Shown: positions 8,283 to 17,498 of the stretch, one piece after another
Numbering within the stretch: position 1 is the first letter of the stretch
Layout of the letters: every line of letters begins with the position of its first letter
Assembly (NCBI GenBank): GCA_030536295.1
Contig: JAUNQH010000001.1
Span: forward strand, 17,778 to 70,354
Length of the DNA: 52,577 nt
Source of the DNA: Clostridia bacterium
GTDB lineage: Bacteria > Bacillota > Clostridia > Christensenellales > Aristaeellaceae
Direction of reading: 5' to 3'
Program-made: the position numbers and the translations under genes
The notes under the pieces: model-generated
The model's input: the letters and a program-made list of their open reading frames with translations, nothing else
What the model was told of the DNA's origin: nothing
Database searches by the model: none

Positions 8283-10442
8283 TTACACTTTTGTAAGATG
8301 AATGACGGAACTGGTGAAGTCCTGCTTCAGCTGCAGCCAGAAGCCCATATTCATGAGGACGGCTCCGGCGTATTCACGGCCGTTTTCATCGCGGTAGACT
8401 GCCTCCGGGTCAAGCCCCTGCAGCCGGACGCGGACGGGCGCCGTGTTTGGCGTGACCAGCGTTACATATGTGCACAGCAGAGCTTCGCCGCGGTCTTCCG
8501 AAACGAACTGCCAGGCCGTGTAATTGCCCTCAAACGGCGACAGCAGGCGATAATAATCTCCCTGCTGGATCAGGGAACGCACTTGCTTGACCCGCGTGAC
8601 CAGCTGCTTTGCGACCGCTATATCATCATCGCTGAGCGCGGAGAGATCCAGCTCGAAACCGAAGTTGCCGCCAACGGCCACATCGCCGCGCATCTGCATG
8701 CCGGTACTGCGCCCCGTCTGGTGGTTCGGCACGGCGCTGACGTGCGCGCTGATGGCGGACGGCGGATAGACGAAGGAGGTGCCGTACTGGATCTTCAGCC
8801 GCTCCACGGCGTCTGTATCATCACTGGTCCAGAACTGCGGCATGTAGTAAAGAATGCCGGGGTCGAACCGTCCGCCGCCGCCGGAGCAGCCTTCGAACAG
8901 GACCTGCGGGAAACGGGACGTAAGCGTATCCATCACGCGGTATACACCCAGCATATAGCGGTGCTGCGTTTCCAGCTGACGTTCAGGGATACGGCTGCCG
9001 GAAAAGGCTTCCGTCATGTTGCGGTTCATGTCCCACTTGACATATTCGATATTCGCGCCGGCCAGCACTTTGCCGACCGCGTCTATGATATAGTCCTGTA
9101 CTTCCGTGCGGCTCATATCCAGAATGAGCTGCTGACGGCATTCCGTGCGGGGCCGCCCGTCCACATGCAGGCACCAGTCCGGATGCGCGCGGTAGAGGTC
9201 GCTGTCAGGGGAGACCATTTCCGGTTCAAACCACAGGCCGAACTTCAGACCGATCGCGTTGATCTTTTCCGCAAGACCTTTGATGCCGCATGACAGCTTG
9301 TTCCGGTTCTCGACCCAGTCGCCGAGGGAGTTGTCATCCCAGTCGCGCTTACCGAACCAGCCGTCATCCAGCACGAAAAGCTCCGTACCGATCTGCTTCG
9401 CGCGTTCCGCGATCGCCAGCAGCTTTTCTTCCGTGAAGCCGAAATAGGTCGCCTCCCAGTTGTTGATCAGCACGGGACGGGGCCTGTCGCGCCAGTAACC
9501 GCGGCACAGGCGTTTGCGGTACAGCCGGTGGAAGGTTCGGGACATGCCGTTCAGACCTCTGTCGGACCAGACCAGCACGGCTTCGGGCGTGCAGAAAGTC
9601 TCACCCGGTTCAAGACGCCAGGTGAAGGTCGCGGGATCCATGCCCATGGACAGTCTGGTATTGCCGGCGTTGTCCACACAGGACAGCGCCAGAAAACTGC
9701 CGCTGTAAACGAAATTCATGGCCCATACTTCACCGGAAGATTCATCCGTGTTTTTACGGCACAGGGCGATGAATGGATTTTCCTCGTGCCCGGAAGCGCC
9801 GCGCTGGGAGAAGATGCGGTATTCGCCTTCGCCCTGCGGAACGCGGATCACACTGCGCTCGCGCGCCCACGCGCCCTTCAGGTGGATCAGGTCATATCCG
9901 CTGCCGTAAAGCGGCACGGAGGCGGCCATCGCGCCGCGCACCGTCATGGGTCCGGCACTGCCGTTTTCAAGCACCAGATGCCGGGTGACGGCACCGCTTT
10001 CATTGAAGACGGTGTACACGGACGTCACTTTCAGCCCGGTCAGCGGATCCTGCAGCAGGATCTCCAGACTGTCCGCCTCGTCATCCGCTTCGGTATACAC
10101 CATCGGCAGCCCCGGCAGCGGCTTTTTGCCGGGATAAGCGGTATGCGATACATACTTCAGCGTAACGACATCGTTGCCCTGCGCGCAGATCGCGTCCACC
10201 GCGGGCGTGCCGTACCATCCGGTACCGCGCACGGGCAGTTCGTGAGGACGGCGGTAATCGCCCCGGTCAAAGGAAGCCACGGCATAGTAGCGGTCCATCT
10301 CCGGCATGACGGAACCGTCCGGGATCCGCTTGCCCCAATACAGGTTTTCCAGCTCGCCTTCGTCGTCCGCGTGCATCACGTAGGACACATCGCCGCCGGA
10401 CAGATAGAAGGCGCGCCGCTTCTCATCAAAAAAGAATGACAT
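8283..10442 (-). CDS. Alpha-galactosidase, GH36
   Basis: This 719-residue cytoplasmic enzyme removes terminal alpha-1,6-galactose from melibiose, raffinose-family sugars and galactomannan fragments. GH36 landmarks are complete: FVLDDGWFGKRDWDD, the nucleophile Asp471 in VKWDMNRN, EGCSGGGGRFD, and the acid/base Asp in WTSDDTDA (538-545). The N-terminal beta-sandwich and C-terminal domain are present and the length is normal for bacterial GH36. I chose the ATG at 10442 because GGAGG lies 7 bases upstream. The frame stays open for 37 more codons with no support. No signal peptide is present, so it acts on imported sugar. It is monocistronic, transcribed divergently from the ABC exporter pair, and has its own promoter. 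No dedicated importer is adjacent; the sugar importers 6 kb away could serve it. Confidence 0.93.
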   Translation of the reverse strand: MSFFFDEKRRAFYLSGGDVSYVMHADDEGELENLYWGKRIPDGSVMPEMDRYYAVASFDRGDYRRPHELPVRGTGWYGTPAVDAICAQGNDVVTLKYVSHTAYPGKKPLPGLPMVYTEADDEADSLEILLQDPLTGLKVTSVYTVFNESGAVTRHLVLENGSAGPMTVRGAMAASVPLYGSGYDLIHLKGAWARERSVIRVPQGEGEYRIFSQRGASGHEENPFIALCRKNTDESSGEVWAMNFVYSGSFLALSCVDNAGNTRLSMGMDPATFTWRLEPGETFCTPEAVLVWSDRGLNGMSRTFHRLYRKRLCRGYWRDRPRPVLINNWEATYFGFTEEKLLAIAERAKQIGTELFVLDDGWFGKRDWDDNSLGDWVENRNKLSCGIKGLAEKINAIGLKFGLWFEPEMVSPDSDLYRAHPDWCLHVDGRPRTECRQQLILDMSRTEVQDYIIDAVGKVLAGANIEYVKWDMNRNMTEAFSGSRIPERQLETQHRYMLGVYRVMDTLTSRFPQVLFEGCSGGGGRFDPGILYYMPQFWTSDDTDAVERLKIQYGTSFVYPPSAISAHVSAVPNHQTGRSTGMQMRGDVAVGGNFGFELDLSALSDDDIAVAKQLVTRVKQVRSLIQQGDYYRLLSPFEGNYTAWQFVSEDRGEALLCTYVTLVTPNTAPVRVRLQGLDPEAVYRDENGREYAGAVLMNMGFWLQLKQDFTSSVIHLTKV

Positions 10443-10477
10443 ATCGTTTCCTCCGGTATTCGGAATCGTGTGGAATA

Positions 10478-10506
10478 AATATACAGCAGAAAATGATCCG
10501 GTGCAA
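10478..10506 (-). promoter_or_regulatory. Promoter of the alpha-galactosidase gene
   Basis: On the minus strand TTGCAC (10501-10506), 17-base spacer, TATATT (10478-10483), 36 bases ahead of the start codon. It fits a sigma-A promoter well. Confidence 0.7.
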
Positions 10507-10542
10507 CCCGTACGGAGCTGACGGGCGCGGAAAAACCGCTTC

Positions 10543-10571
10543 TGTACAGGCAACGGCCGGTATGATAGAAT
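10543..10571 (+). promoter_or_regulatory. Possible promoter of the ABC exporter pair
   Basis: TGTACA (10543-10548), 17-base spacer, TAGAAT (10566-10571), followed at 10623 by the first exporter gene. The -35 box is poor; TATGAT at 10561-10566 is an alternative -10. Confidence 0.4.
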
Positions 10572-10622
10572 GGTTCCGGTTTCCGGATAACGCCGGAGAA
10601 ACGGATCATCGGAGGAAGAACA

Positions 10623-12485
10623 ATGTCAGAGTTCAAGGAAAGCAGGGATAACCCACTTTTTCACAAATACGGCTTCGTATCCAACACCGGATATATCCTG
10701 CGTAAGCTGAAACAATATACTCCGGCGGCGCTTGTCTGCGGCTCGGTCGATATGGTGACGGGCTCCGTGATGTCCTATCTGTGGATGGTGCTGAGCAAGT
10801 TTGTAATGGACCTGCTGACCTCCGGGCAGAGTGAGGTCGAGCGGACGCGCAGCCTTCTGATCGTGCTTGCCGCCGGCGCCGTGCTCGCGCTGGTGCTGCG
10901 GATCGCGCAGCTCTATGCCGGAAGCATGGTATGGCCGCTGTATATCCAGGCGCGGATGGGTCTGATCCATGAGCGTGTGGAGAAGGCGCTCACACTGGAC
11001 TATGAGCTGCTTGAAAAGCCGGAGATGCTTGATATCCACGAACGTGCGACACGCGCGTCCGGATCGAACAATGACGGACTTGAGGGCATGATGCACATCC
11101 TGCAGGATCTGGGCAAGAATCTGATCACCGTGACCGTGTGCTTCGCGGCGGTGCTGGTGCTGGACTGGCGGCTGATCCTTGCGCTGACGGTGCTGACCGT
11201 GGGCGCGTTCCTGATCTACAGATACACCGTGAACCGGGACAAGAAAGAGGTATGGGACCGGCTGATGCCGGTATGGCGGCGCATCGGCTATATGAGCCGC
11301 GCGACGCAGGACTTTGACTACGCCAAGGACATCCGCCTGTTTTCGCTGAGCGGGTTCCTGCTGCGCAAGCAGCGGCAGATCCATGAGAGCCGCGAAGAGA
11401 AGCTGGACCTGCATCACGATCTGTGGAACCGCAGCGTGCTGCTTTCCGAGGGCCTGAGCCTGCTGGGAAAGCTGCTGATCTACGGCGTGCTGCTGTGGGC
11501 CGCCCTGCGGGACCGGGACAAGCTGACGCTGGGCAACTTCACGATGTATCTCGGCTTCGCCGTCAGCTTCAGCGGCGCGCTGACAACGCTGCTGCAGCGC
11601 TTCGGCGATTATCTGCGGGAATCCATGAAGGTGGACGATTTCCGGTCCTTCCTGGCGCAGGAGGGAGCGGACCCGGCGGACCCGCTACCCGTACCGGCGG
11701 ACGGAGAACTGACTTTTGAATTCCATGATGTGAGCTACCGCTATCTGAAGGCGGAAAAGGACGCGCTCTCCGGGCTGAACCTGACGCTGAGACCGGGCGA
11801 GAAGCTGGCGGTGGTCGGCCTGAACGGCGCCGGCAAGACGACGATGATCAAGCTGCTGCTGCGGCTGTATGACCCGACATCCGGCAGCATCACGCTGAAC
11901 GGCACGGATATCCGCCGCTTCAGGAAGGCGGATTATTACCGGCTGTTCTCGCCGGTGTTCCAGAACGTGGAGATCTTTGCCGCGCCGCTGATCGAGAATA
12001 TCGCGATGCGTCCCGCGACGGATGCCGACCGTGAGAAGGCGGCGTCCTGCATCGAACAGGCCGGTCTGGGCGGCAAGCTGAAGGAAATGAAAAAAGGGCT
12101 CGATACCGAGCTGCTGAAGGTCGTGGATGAGGACGGCGTGGATCTGAGCGGCGGCGAAAAGCAGAAGCTGGCGCTGGCCCGCGCGCTGTACAAAGGCGCG
12201 CCGGTGGTCGTGCTGGATGAGCCCACTGCCGCCCTGGACGCGCTGGCGGAAAAACAGCTGTATGAACGCTTCAATACCATGATCGGCGGGCATTCCGCCG
12301 TATATATCTCCCACAGGCTGGCATCCACCCGCTTCTGCGACAGGATCGCCATGTTTGCCGACGGGTGTATGACGGAATACGGCACACATGACGAGCTGAT
12401 GGCGAAAAACGGTGATTACGCGCGCATGTTCGGTGTTCAGGCGCAATACTACCGTGAAAACGGAGAGGGGGCGGATGCTGAATGA
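10623..12485 (+). CDS. ABC exporter, fused permease/ATPase (subunit 1 of a pair)
   Basis: This 620-residue type IV ABC exporter half has six membrane segments (about residues 30-330) and a C-terminal ATPase. Walker A is GLNGAGKTT (about 399-407), the signature is LSGGEKQK (508) and Walker B is VVVLDEPTAALD. The ATG at 10623 has GGAGG 8 bases upstream. The next gene overlaps its stop by 4 bases (ATGA) and encodes the same architecture, so the two probably form a heterodimer. Exporters of this type move lipids, drugs or peptides, and the sequence does not tell which. No peptidase domain is present. Downstream in the same unit is a two-domain alpha/beta hydrolase, but a functional link is only suggested by position. 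Confidence 0.9.
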   Translation: MSEFKESRDNPLFHKYGFVSNTGYILRKLKQYTPAALVCGSVDMVTGSVMSYLWMVLSKFVMDLLTSGQSEVERTRSLLIVLAAGAVLALVLRIAQLYAGSMVWPLYIQARMGLIHERVEKALTLDYELLEKPEMLDIHERATRASGSNNDGLEGMMHILQDLGKNLITVTVCFAAVLVLDWRLILALTVLTVGAFLIYRYTVNRDKKEVWDRLMPVWRRIGYMSRATQDFDYAKDIRLFSLSGFLLRKQRQIHESREEKLDLHHDLWNRSVLLSEGLSLLGKLLIYGVLLWAALRDRDKLTLGNFTMYLGFAVSFSGALTTLLQRFGDYLRESMKVDDFRSFLAQEGADPADPLPVPADGELTFEFHDVSYRYLKAEKDALSGLNLTLRPGEKLAVVGLNGAGKTTMIKLLLRLYDPTSGSITLNGTDIRRFRKADYYRLFSPVFQNVEIFAAPLIENIAMRPATDADREKAASCIEQAGLGGKLKEMKKGLDTELLKVVDEDGVDLSGGEKQKLALARALYKGAPVVVLDEPTAALDALAEKQLYERFNTMIGGHSAVYISHRLASTRFCDRIAMFADGCMTEYGTHDELMAKNGDYARMFGVQAQYYRENGEGADAE

Positions 12486-14287
12486 AAAAGCAGGAGATCA
12501 CCTCTTTCCGGAAGATCCGTGACGTGATCACGACGCTGTTTCCGATCGCCGCGAAGCGCTTTCCGCGATTCTTCCCGCTGATGGCGCTGGAGACCCTGTG
12601 CGATGTGCTGCGTCCCTTCCTCGGTGTATACCTGACCCCGATGATCGTGGACGGGCTGGTGAATGGACTGCCCTTCGGCCGGCTGATGACTTACGCCTGC
12701 ATCCTGCTGGGCGGGGAAACGCTGTTTACCGTGATCCGTCAGCTGGCGGCGACCGCGCTGAACAAGTATCAGGAACGGCTGGGCAACTATTTCCGCGAGC
12801 GCACCGGTGAACATGTGATGAGCCTGGACTTTCAGCTGACGGAGGACAAGAAGGCACTGGACCAGCTGGAAAAGGCGAACACCGGCATGGACTGGTATTC
12901 CGGCGGCGTTTACGGGATCGCGAATCAGTTCTTCCTCCTCGCGGGGAATATCCTGAAGATCGGCGGCTTTACCGCGGTGATCGCGTCACGCATGCCGCTG
13001 CTGCTGGCCGCGGTCTGCGTCTATGTCCTTATCAGCGGCATCATGACGGTGAAAGCGAACCGGGTCGAGCTGCAGGCCTATGAAAAGCTGAGCAAGGTGA
13101 ACCGTCTGTTCGAATATTTCGGCTGGAATATCGTGGATTTCCGCTACGGCAAGGATATCCGTCTGTATGACGGCTCCGCCATGCTGGTGAACAAGTGGGA
13201 CAGCTATCAGAATGAATCGGTCGGCGCATGGAAATGGCAGGCAGGATCGACACGGAAGTACAGCCTGGTCAGCGTGGTGCTGGATGTCGCGCGTATCGTG
13301 ATCACGTACGGATACGCGGGACTACTGACGATCCGGGGCGTGCTGACGCCGGGCACCTTCACGCAGATGGTGGAGAGCGCCGGCGGTCTTGACGCCACTC
13401 TGGGCGGACTGGTGTGGAACGTGACGGAGCTGTTCAAACGCTGCAACTACGCGTATGAATATATTCTGTTTGAACGCTATCCCGCCGCGCTGCCCAAAGG
13501 CACAAGACCTGTTCAGAACGGGCCGCACCGCATCGAATTCAGGAATGTGACATTTGCTTATCCGGGAACGGACAGAAAGGTGCTGGACGGGGTCGACCTG
13601 ACGATCGAACCGGGCGAGCGGCTGTCCCTGGTCGGGCTGAACGGCGCGGGCAAGACGACGCTGGTCAAGCTGCTGTGCCGGCTGTACGATCCTTCGGAAG
13701 GGCAGATCCTGATGGACGGAACGGATATCCGCGAATATGACTATACCGCGTATATGCGGCAGTTCGCGCCCGTATTCCAGGATTTCAGGCTCTTCGGCTT
13801 TTCCGTGCTGGAGAACATCTGCCTGAAGGACATCAAAGACATCACGCCCGCGGACAGGGCGCGGGCGGAGGAGATGATCCGGAAGACCGGCCTTGCCGAA
13901 ATGACGGAAAAGCTGCCGAAGGGTCTGGATACGCGGATCTTCAAGGTCTTTGAGGAGGACGGCGTGGAGCCCTCCGGCGGCGAGCAGCAGAAGCTGGCCA
14001 TTGCCAGAGCACTGTACAAGGACGCGCCGGTGGTGATCCTGGATGAGCCGACGGCCGCGCTGGACCCCGTCGCGGAGTATGACATCTACCGCCAGTTCAA
14101 TGAGCTGGTGGAGAACAGGACCGCGCTGTATATCTCGCACAGGCTCTCCTCCAGCCGGTTCTGCGATCATATCGCGGTGTTCTCGGACGGCAAGGTCGCC
14201 GAGTACGGCACGCATGAGGAACTGGTGAACGCGCCGGGCGGTCTGTATGCAAAGATGTTTGAGGCTCAGGCGCAGTATTACAGGTAA
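12482..14287 (+). CDS. ABC exporter, fused permease/ATPase (subunit 2 of a pair)
   Basis: This is a 601-residue partner of the preceding exporter with the same order: six membrane segments, then an ATPase with Walker A GLNGAGKTT (385-393) and Walker B VVILDEPTAALD. The signature is PSGGEQQK (497), with Pro replacing the usual Leu. This may mark one composite site as weaker, as seen in heterodimeric exporters. The start codon overlaps the stop of the upstream gene (ATGA), so translation is coupled and a 1:1 ratio is likely. Both ATPase domains share an EEDGV or DEDGV motif just before the signature, which supports origin by duplication. Confidence 0.9.
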   Translation: MKKQEITSFRKIRDVITTLFPIAAKRFPRFFPLMALETLCDVLRPFLGVYLTPMIVDGLVNGLPFGRLMTYACILLGGETLFTVIRQLAATALNKYQERLGNYFRERTGEHVMSLDFQLTEDKKALDQLEKANTGMDWYSGGVYGIANQFFLLAGNILKIGGFTAVIASRMPLLLAAVCVYVLISGIMTVKANRVELQAYEKLSKVNRLFEYFGWNIVDFRYGKDIRLYDGSAMLVNKWDSYQNESVGAWKWQAGSTRKYSLVSVVLDVARIVITYGYAGLLTIRGVLTPGTFTQMVESAGGLDATLGGLVWNVTELFKRCNYAYEYILFERYPAALPKGTRPVQNGPHRIEFRNVTFAYPGTDRKVLDGVDLTIEPGERLSLVGLNGAGKTTLVKLLCRLYDPSEGQILMDGTDIREYDYTAYMRQFAPVFQDFRLFGFSVLENICLKDIKDITPADRARAEEMIRKTGLAEMTEKLPKGLDTRIFKVFEEDGVEPSGGEQQKLAIARALYKDAPVVILDEPTAALDPVAEYDIYRQFNELVENRTALYISHRLSSSRFCDHIAVFSDGKVAEYGTHEELVNAPGGLYAKMFEAQAQYYR

Positions 14288-14348
14288 ACTTTTTGTATGA
14301 ATGTCCCGCGCGGGTCGCCGCGGAATAAACGAACGGGAGGAAAAACGG

Positions 14349-16109
14349 ATGGACAACAGACCGGATGCAAAATGGGCGGAGCTGATCCCGGAAGGGGATT
14401 CGGTCTCGACCGGACCCACCTATAAAGTCGGGGCGTATTTTGACTGCTTTCGTGAAGATCGGTTCTCGTGCGGAAATGACATGTACACGGATCTGAAATA
14501 CTGGTACTATGACCCGACGGAACATGGATACCCCGAAAGGGAGGACTATCCGCTGCTGATCTTCCTGCACGGCACATCCAATGCACTGGCCGGAACGACC
14601 TGCATCAACTATACCGGCGCGGAGCTTTTCGCGTCCCCGGCATATCAGGCGGACATCCGGGGCGCGTATATCCTGATCCCCGCGGCCAATGAACGCCGCG
14701 GCGAAAACGGCGTGGAAGGCCAATGGTGCGCGAAGTATACGGAAACGCTCTTTCTGCTGATCGAGGATTTCATCCGGAAGCACACGCGCGGCACGGGAAA
14801 GAAATTCCTGCTCGGCAATTCATCCGGCGCGAGCATGACGCTGCATATGGGAACAGCGCGCCCGGGGTATTTTCACGCGCTGGTTCCGGTGGGCTCGACC
14901 AGACTGCCGGAGGATGACATGCTGGACCGGTGGGAGCGGGAAGGGGTCCACCTGTTCTTTGCCATCGGCATGAAGGATGAGTTCCACGATTATGAGGCGG
15001 AAGTCGCGCCGAGAATACCGAAGCTGGGGACGATGGAGCACTGCTTCGTTTTCACGCCGGAATGGGTCCGGAACGGAGACAGGCGGATCAGCTCCATCAG
15101 CGGCGGGGTGGAGATGGGACAGCACTGCCTGATGAACGCGGTGCAGGCGAACCTCATGTTTGATGACGGGACCCCGATGGATGAACGTCTGCCGCGGGGC
15201 ATGACCGGATGGATCGATGAAGTGAACCGGGACGGCGCCGGCCGCGGAAGGGAATACACGCCGCACGGCGGATGCATGCGCACGGGACATACGGAGGTCG
15301 CTGACGGGATCAGCCTGTATTACGAGGAATTCGGCAGCGGGGACCGCGTGATCCTGAGCGCGCAGATGGGCTTTTATCACCGCAGTGTGATGCAGAAGAT
15401 GGCCGAGCTGGGCTATCATGTATACTGCATCACACTGCGCGGATTCCATCCTTCCTCGCCGGTGAATGAGGATTACGGTGAACACTGGTATGATGTGTTT
15501 GCCGCCGATGTGATCGCGTTCGCGGACCGGATGGGGATCGGGCACTTCAGCTATATGGGCGCGTCGCACGGGGCCGGCACCGGCTGGCATCTGATGCTGC
15601 TGGCGCAGGAAAGGGTGGACGCGTTCATCGCGATGGTGCCGGGTCCGCACAGCCTGAAGGAAGGCACCATGTCATACCGGCAGATGGTGGAGCAGGGGAT
15701 CATCCGGAACCCGCCGCCGTTTGACCTGCCGGTGGACAATGATCCGGCGCGGGAGACCCGGCGCGCTTACCGGGAAAAATGGATCAGCGGCAATCCGCAT
15801 CCGTTCGCGGAAGAACGGAAGATCGATTACGGCCGGCCGATGATGCGGCTGAAGACCGAGGAAAAGCTGTGCGAAGCGCTGCGGACCATCACCGTGCCGG
15901 TGCTGATCATCGGCGGGACCGATGATCCCATCAGCACGCCGGAACTGATGATCAGAACGGCGGGCTGTCTGCCGCACTGCAAGCTCGCGGTCTATTCGAA
16001 CTGCGGGCACAATATCGATACCGACCTGATCGAAGAGGTCGCCGATGAAGCGGACAGGTTCATCCGGAACGCGCTGAAGACCGGCAAATGGTATCTGCCT
16101 GTGATCTGA
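14349..16109 (+). CDS. Protein with two tandem alpha/beta-hydrolase domains
   Basis: This 586-residue protein consists of two serine-hydrolase folds in a row. The first (about residues 15-305) resembles esterase/PHB-depolymerase-like enzymes: YPLLIFLHGTSNA as the oxyanion region, the nucleophile in LLGNSSGASM (GxSxG), and a late His in GQHCLMN. The second (about 315-586) is a classic alpha/beta hydrolase: nucleophile in YMGASHGAG, acid in IGGTDDPIS and His in NCGHNID. Both triads look intact. The ATG at 14349 has GGGAGG 8 bases upstream; an upstream in-frame ATG at 14301 has no ribosome site. No signal peptide is visible. The gene follows the ABC exporter pair after 61 bases with no terminator and ends at a strong terminator. 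Substrates are unknown; ester or peptide bonds are possible. Confidence 0.8.
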   Translation: MDNRPDAKWAELIPEGDSVSTGPTYKVGAYFDCFREDRFSCGNDMYTDLKYWYYDPTEHGYPEREDYPLLIFLHGTSNALAGTTCINYTGAELFASPAYQADIRGAYILIPAANERRGENGVEGQWCAKYTETLFLLIEDFIRKHTRGTGKKFLLGNSSGASMTLHMGTARPGYFHALVPVGSTRLPEDDMLDRWEREGVHLFFAIGMKDEFHDYEAEVAPRIPKLGTMEHCFVFTPEWVRNGDRRISSISGGVEMGQHCLMNAVQANLMFDDGTPMDERLPRGMTGWIDEVNRDGAGRGREYTPHGGCMRTGHTEVADGISLYYEEFGSGDRVILSAQMGFYHRSVMQKMAELGYHVYCITLRGFHPSSPVNEDYGEHWYDVFAADVIAFADRMGIGHFSYMGASHGAGTGWHLMLLAQERVDAFIAMVPGPHSLKEGTMSYRQMVEQGIIRNPPPFDLPVDNDPARETRRAYREKWISGNPHPFAEERKIDYGRPMMRLKTEEKLCEALRTITVPVLIIGGTDDPISTPELMIRTAGCLPHCKLAVYSNCGHNIDTDLIEEVADEADRFIRNALKTGKWYLPVI

Positions 16110-16134
16110 AGGTGAATTGCATACGATCTTATGG

Positions 16135-16178
16135 GGAACTGTTTCACACTGCTTTGTGAAACAGTTCCTTTTCTGTTT
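16135..16178 (+). terminator. Intrinsic terminator, 14-bp stem
   Basis: GGAACTGTTTCACA (16135-16148) pairs perfectly with TGTGAAACAGTTCC (16155-16168) around a 6-base loop, followed by TTTTCTGTTT. It closes the unit of the ABC exporters and the double hydrolase. Confidence 0.93.
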
Positions 16179-16313
16179 GCCGTCGTATGCGCTTTTCGGA
16201 AGATCGGTCACATTTACAACGGGAAAGGTTGCACTCATGTCTTTCATGAAAGCGATACGGGAGAAAATGATGAAAAAAGCAAAAAATGGTGATATTTCAA
16301 GCATTAACGGTAA

Positions 16314-16327
16314 TGACAGCGCTATCA
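16314..16327. promoter_or_regulatory. LacI-family operator, upstream copy (operon A)
   Basis: TGACAGCGCTATCA differs by one base from the promoter-proximal site at 16413 and fits the LacI/CcpA-type consensus TGNAANCGNTNNCA except at one position. It lies 99 bases upstream of the main site, a distance compatible with DNA looping. A weaker relative, TGAAAGCGATACGG, is at 16247-16260. Confidence 0.6.
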
Positions 16328-16384
16328 TCTGAGCAATGCCGATAAGGCTCCGGACAAAGAGAAAATGTTTATTTTCATATGTTA

Positions 16385-16413
16385 TTGACATTGATTTGGC
16401 AAATTTGTATAAT
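16385..16413 (+). promoter_or_regulatory. Consensus sigma-A promoter of operon A
   Basis: TTGACA (16385-16390), exactly 17 bases, TATAAT (16408-16413): a perfect consensus promoter. Such a strong promoter normally needs repression, and a LacI-type operator abuts the -10 box. Confidence 0.93.
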
Positions 16414-16426
16414 GAAAGCGCTATCA
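16413..16426. promoter_or_regulatory. LacI-family operator at the operon A promoter
   Basis: TGAAAGCGCTATCA matches the LacI/CcpA-type consensus TGNAANCGNTNNCA. It begins on the last base of the -10 box, exactly as the operator of operon B does at 28816. Its reverse complement agrees with that site at 12 of 14 positions. Either the LacI protein encoded at 27618-28637 or CcpA could bind; shared geometry favours a common regulator. Confidence 0.75.
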
Positions 16427-16511
16427 ATTAAACGGATGAATGAATAACCAAACAAACCGGTGCTTCAAACCTGTAACCGAACCGAAAATGTATTGCGGGA
16501 GAGAAAACGCG

Positions 16512-17462
16512 ATGACGAAGAGCAGACAGGTGGTCAATCAGCCCCGCCGCGGAAACGGGACGCTGAACTATCTGAGGAACCACTGGCAGCTGTATATGCT
16601 GCTGATGATCCCCGTTGCTTTTGTGATCATTTTCAAGTATGCCGCGTATCCCGGGCTGCGGATGGCCTTTATGGACTACAAGCCGGCGAAGGGCTATGCC
16701 GGCAGCAAATGGCTCGGCTTCGGGATGTTCGAGAAGGTTTTCAAGGATAAAGACTTTTTTACCGCGCTGAAGAATTCACTGGTATTCAATTTCCTGGATC
16801 TGGGGCTTGGCTTTCCGGTGCCGGTGATCCTGGCGATCATGCTGGATCAGCTGCGCTTCCGCAGGTTCAAGCGGATCAACCAGACCATCCTGTATCTGCC
16901 GCACTTTTTGAGCTGGGTCATTATCGCTTCCGTGGCGCTGAACCTGTTCAAGCCGCAGAGCGGTCTGGTGAATATCCTGCTGCGGGACGCCGGTCTGGTC
17001 GAGGAAGGCATCCCGTTCCTGACGGAGAAGTGGCACTGGTTCTGGACCTATCTGCTGATCGGCATCTGGCAGAACATGGGGTGGGGCACTATCATCTACC
17101 TCGCGGCCATTACCGGGATCGATACCTCCCTGTATGAGGCGGCGACGATCGACGGCGCCGGACGGATGGGCAGGATATGGCATGTGACGCTTCCGGGCAT
17201 CCGGCCGACCATGGTCACTATGCTGATCATGAACCTCGGCCGCGTGATGGGTTCCAATTTCGAACGGCTGAGCGCCTTCGCCAACGTGAATGTGCGTGAT
17301 TTCCAGTATCAGCTGGCGATCTATGTATACGAAAAAGGTCTCGCGGGCAGCAACTTCAGCAAAGCCACCGCGGTGGGCCTGTTCCAGAGTCTGGTGGGGC
17401 TGATCCTGGTGGTCGCCGCGGACTGGGTCGCCAAGCGGCTCGGTGAGGACGGACTGCTGTAA
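16512..17462 (+). CDS. Sugar ABC transporter permease, LplB type
   Basis: This 316-residue inner-membrane subunit of a CUT1-type carbohydrate importer has about six membrane helices. The EAA loop reads YEAATIDGAGRMGRIWHVTLPG, and the LplB signature FKYAAYPGLRMAFMDYKP lies near the N-terminus. The ATG at 16512 is preceded by GGGAG with a 10-base gap. An in-frame ATG at 16440 lies only about 20 bases from the expected transcription start and has no ribosome site. The second permease (17499) and binding protein (18459) follow. As is usual for the Lpl group, no ATPase gene is present; a shared MsmX-like ATPase elsewhere is expected. Position beside the rha operon suggests uptake of rhamnose-containing oligosaccharide. 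Confidence 0.9.
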   Translation: MTKSRQVVNQPRRGNGTLNYLRNHWQLYMLLMIPVAFVIIFKYAAYPGLRMAFMDYKPAKGYAGSKWLGFGMFEKVFKDKDFFTALKNSLVFNFLDLGLGFPVPVILAIMLDQLRFRRFKRINQTILYLPHFLSWVIIASVALNLFKPQSGLVNILLRDAGLVEEGIPFLTEKWHWFWTYLLIGIWQNMGWGTIIYLAAITGIDTSLYEAATIDGAGRMGRIWHVTLPGIRPTMVTMLIMNLGRVMGSNFERLSAFANVNVRDFQYQLAIYVYEKGLAGSNFSKATAVGLFQSLVGLILVVAADWVAKRLGEDGLL

Positions 17463-17498
17463 AAAGAAACGGAGACAAAACGGAAAGGAGGCTGCGTA

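Noticed and set aside
8223-9293. Plus-strand frame of 356 codons opposite the alpha-galactosidase
   Set aside because: It starts inside the two-way terminator hairpin and covers GH36 catalytic motifs on the other strand.
16117-16332. Possible 71-codon gene before operon A
   Set aside because: The frame begins inside a strong terminator, has no ribosome site, and ends in the upstream operator; it lies outside any supported transcript.
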